Source of the DNA: Anaerolineae bacterium
GTDB taxonomy: Bacteria > Chloroflexota > Anaerolineae > Anaerolineales > Villigracilaceae
Reading direction: 5' to 3'
Length of the DNA stretch: 64,000 bases
NCBI GenBank assembly: GCA_017303735.1
Contig: JAFLCF010000001.1
Location: forward strand, 1-64,000
Positions within the stretch are counted from its first letter, which is position 1. Every line of letters starts with the position of its first letter. Made by a program: the position numbers and the translations under genes. The notes beneath the pieces were generated by a model, which worked only from the letters and a program-made list of their open reading frames with translations, had not been told where the DNA came from and searched no databases. This document shows, one piece after another, positions 63,901 to 64,000 of the stretch.

Positions 63901-64000
63901 GCCAGGGAGCCTTTGGTAGTTTTGGTCCCTTCCAGATCGGCGCGTTGCAAACTTCCGATTTTCAAGCGCCTGCCAGTTTCTATTCAGCCGCAGTGATGAC
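60903..64000 (+). CDS. large secreted beta-helix protein with repeated Ig-like domains (partial, 3' end off window)
   Basis: More than 1032 residues are visible and the frame stays open to the window end. A signal peptide (about 1-31, ending in TTHA) is followed by a short N-terminal domain (about 40-120), then a right-handed parallel beta-helix (about 135-620; DUF1565-like start NDDAPTGGDGSMSAPFRSIQ, with many N-rich coils such as IRKNKIHHIQN). A Pro/Thr linker (about 640-678) leads to two copies of an Ig-like unit (62940-63278 and 63279-63611), sharing VTVNTGTGDG and LRLDLLD. Last is a DNRLRE-like beta-sandwich (from about 905, with RTILQFSTGSLPDNAVIT). It is likely a secreted polysaccharide-binding or degrading protein. 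Confidence 0.85.
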   Translation, partial: MKAFTHFSRRILQVGLIVILLGASFLPTTHAGARPSALLGQISFVANIETAGVSVSGVGLPRTAQLSYRLSGEATWRTGHNLMRIDDGRLVGSLFNLSPSITYEVKVSDGASEITGSFTTQADELFFAPTNVIYVNDDAPTGGDGSMSAPFRSIQEGVNRASPGTQVLVADGIYKESVTFPASGTAGNWIQVRAQGGGAVLDGSTSIPAEEWKQYEGKANVWYAKINPGIKYLGRDGLRFYQYDFLNDLLNERGHNNVTMHEGWYYEPVNGRLYVRVPRNPNKYTWQVPQFNSAFMVDGRDWVWIEGFEMRFYGTEYGCGVCSKNSSHIVIRKNKIHHIQNPVHVEWTGGEDRGNDTRIEYNEMYDTRHGEWAWNAVKGTSMESMAIILRGHIGAIVRGNNIHHYFNGIYTSSSAALDNPGVAFDADIFNNRISNIGDDALEPEGTCVNHRFRNNVIDSTLVGISLAPVTMGPTWVLRNTISNYSSRSLKWDKNSDGWVLVYHNTSWTNFSNPNQAELISPISNSVLRNNIFQGNGYSIEARNPGASSNDWNYDNWSTSSAGFRFKWEGVDHSTMNQLCRASGLECNGHEGMPGFSNPFGGDFSLQASSLNVDRGLLIPGINDSFLGIAPDLGAIESPYGAPPSDIATSTPSPVSTAIETLTPTAIPIFTPTLTPSPVIAPLVLGVFRTDPTPSNMELIHFGVLFSKTVSGVDAGDFVLSATGTLAGYSITEVMGFDSTYLVTVNTGTGDGTLRLDLLDNDSILDVSSIPLGGLGAGNGTFTTGETFVINKNAPLLISSLRADPSPTAAESVRFTLTFSESVSGVDAADFVLTTSGLSEAGVTSVSGTDLLYTVTVNTGTGDGSLRLDLLDDDSILDSAGTPLGGTGVGNGNFSAGETYLIDRATTVIQSVSYPSDGAQDGWVLESKETSNKGGSMNSNSATLRVGDNAQNNQYRTILQFSTGSLPDNAVITQAILTLQLETIVGVNPFSTHRHMWVDLRQGAFGSFGPFQIGALQTSDFQAPASFYSAAVM
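62940..63611 (+). repeat. tandem duplication of an Ig-like unit in the beta-helix gene
   Basis: Two in-frame units of 339 and 333 bases (62940-63278, 63279-63611) share long blocks, for example GTGTGGATGCGG near 63012/63375, and GGGGATGG followed by TGCGCCT near 63150/63485. DNA identity is high in the second half and lower in the first. Confidence 0.8.

Overview
The window looks like chromosome from a member of the Chloroflexota, most likely class Anaerolineae. This is inferred from the gene mix: a 7TM-HD/YbeY/DgkA cluster, DUF4388 with an MglA-like GTPase, multi-GAF sensor kinases, Thr/Pro-rich lipoproteins, and a fused dehydrogenase/Gfo-Idh-MocA oxidoreductase. No rRNA or phylogenetic marker settles it. 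Genes are dense on both strands. There is no phage, no CRISPR array and no recognisable insertion sequence.

Layout. 1-7078: tRNA-Lys(CTT), DUF554 protein, PduO-type adenosyltransferase, HET-C-like protein, GatB/YqeY, then 7TM-HD phosphodiesterase, ybeY, dgkA and an endonuclease IV. 7079-15860: a minus-strand envelope operon (degenerate PrsW-like protein, anchored protein, S1C protease lipoprotein), GNAT, NarL-type regulator, DinB-like protein, SDR and M23 peptidase, then Hsp20, a BMP-like lipoprotein and a degenerate receiver. 15880-21666: a putative leader peptide with two tandem terminators upstream of GNAT, double GNAT, zinc-finger protein, HAD hydrolase, Eis-like acetyltransferase and MFS exporter, which may be a drug-response block.

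21700-36650 is the most unusual region. It holds DUF4388 protein, small GTPase, alpha/beta hydrolase, V4R protein, a hexapeptide beta-helix protein, a homologue of cyanobacterial acyl-ACP reductase, a response regulator with a degenerate GGDEF domain, a 2473-residue histidine kinase with about eleven GAF domains, a CheY-like regulator and a second hydrolase. I propose a signalling system linked to a fatty-acyl or hydrophobic ligand.

36690-42840: a TPP riboswitch with a visible terminator/antiterminator switch, followed by thiamine pyrophosphokinase and a ThiBPQ-type ABC importer, with an unrelated lipoprotein gene among them. 42841-49118: small membrane proteins, 6-phosphofructokinase, M29 aminopeptidase and the bidomain oxidoreductase. 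49207-57529: OafA-like acyltransferase, PPDK with a lysine-rich tail, HemW, MFS and methyltransferase. 57530-60820: speDE behind a structured leader, and an MhqED-like dioxygenase/esterase pair. 60903-64000: a large secreted beta-helix protein that runs off the end.

Two genome-wide habits show. At least seven genes have a -10 hexamer only 6-7 bases before the start codon, which suggests leaderless mRNAs. Short degenerate tandem repeats with strict 7-base phasing are scattered through intergenic DNA and inside conserved genes, including three tracts in hemW.
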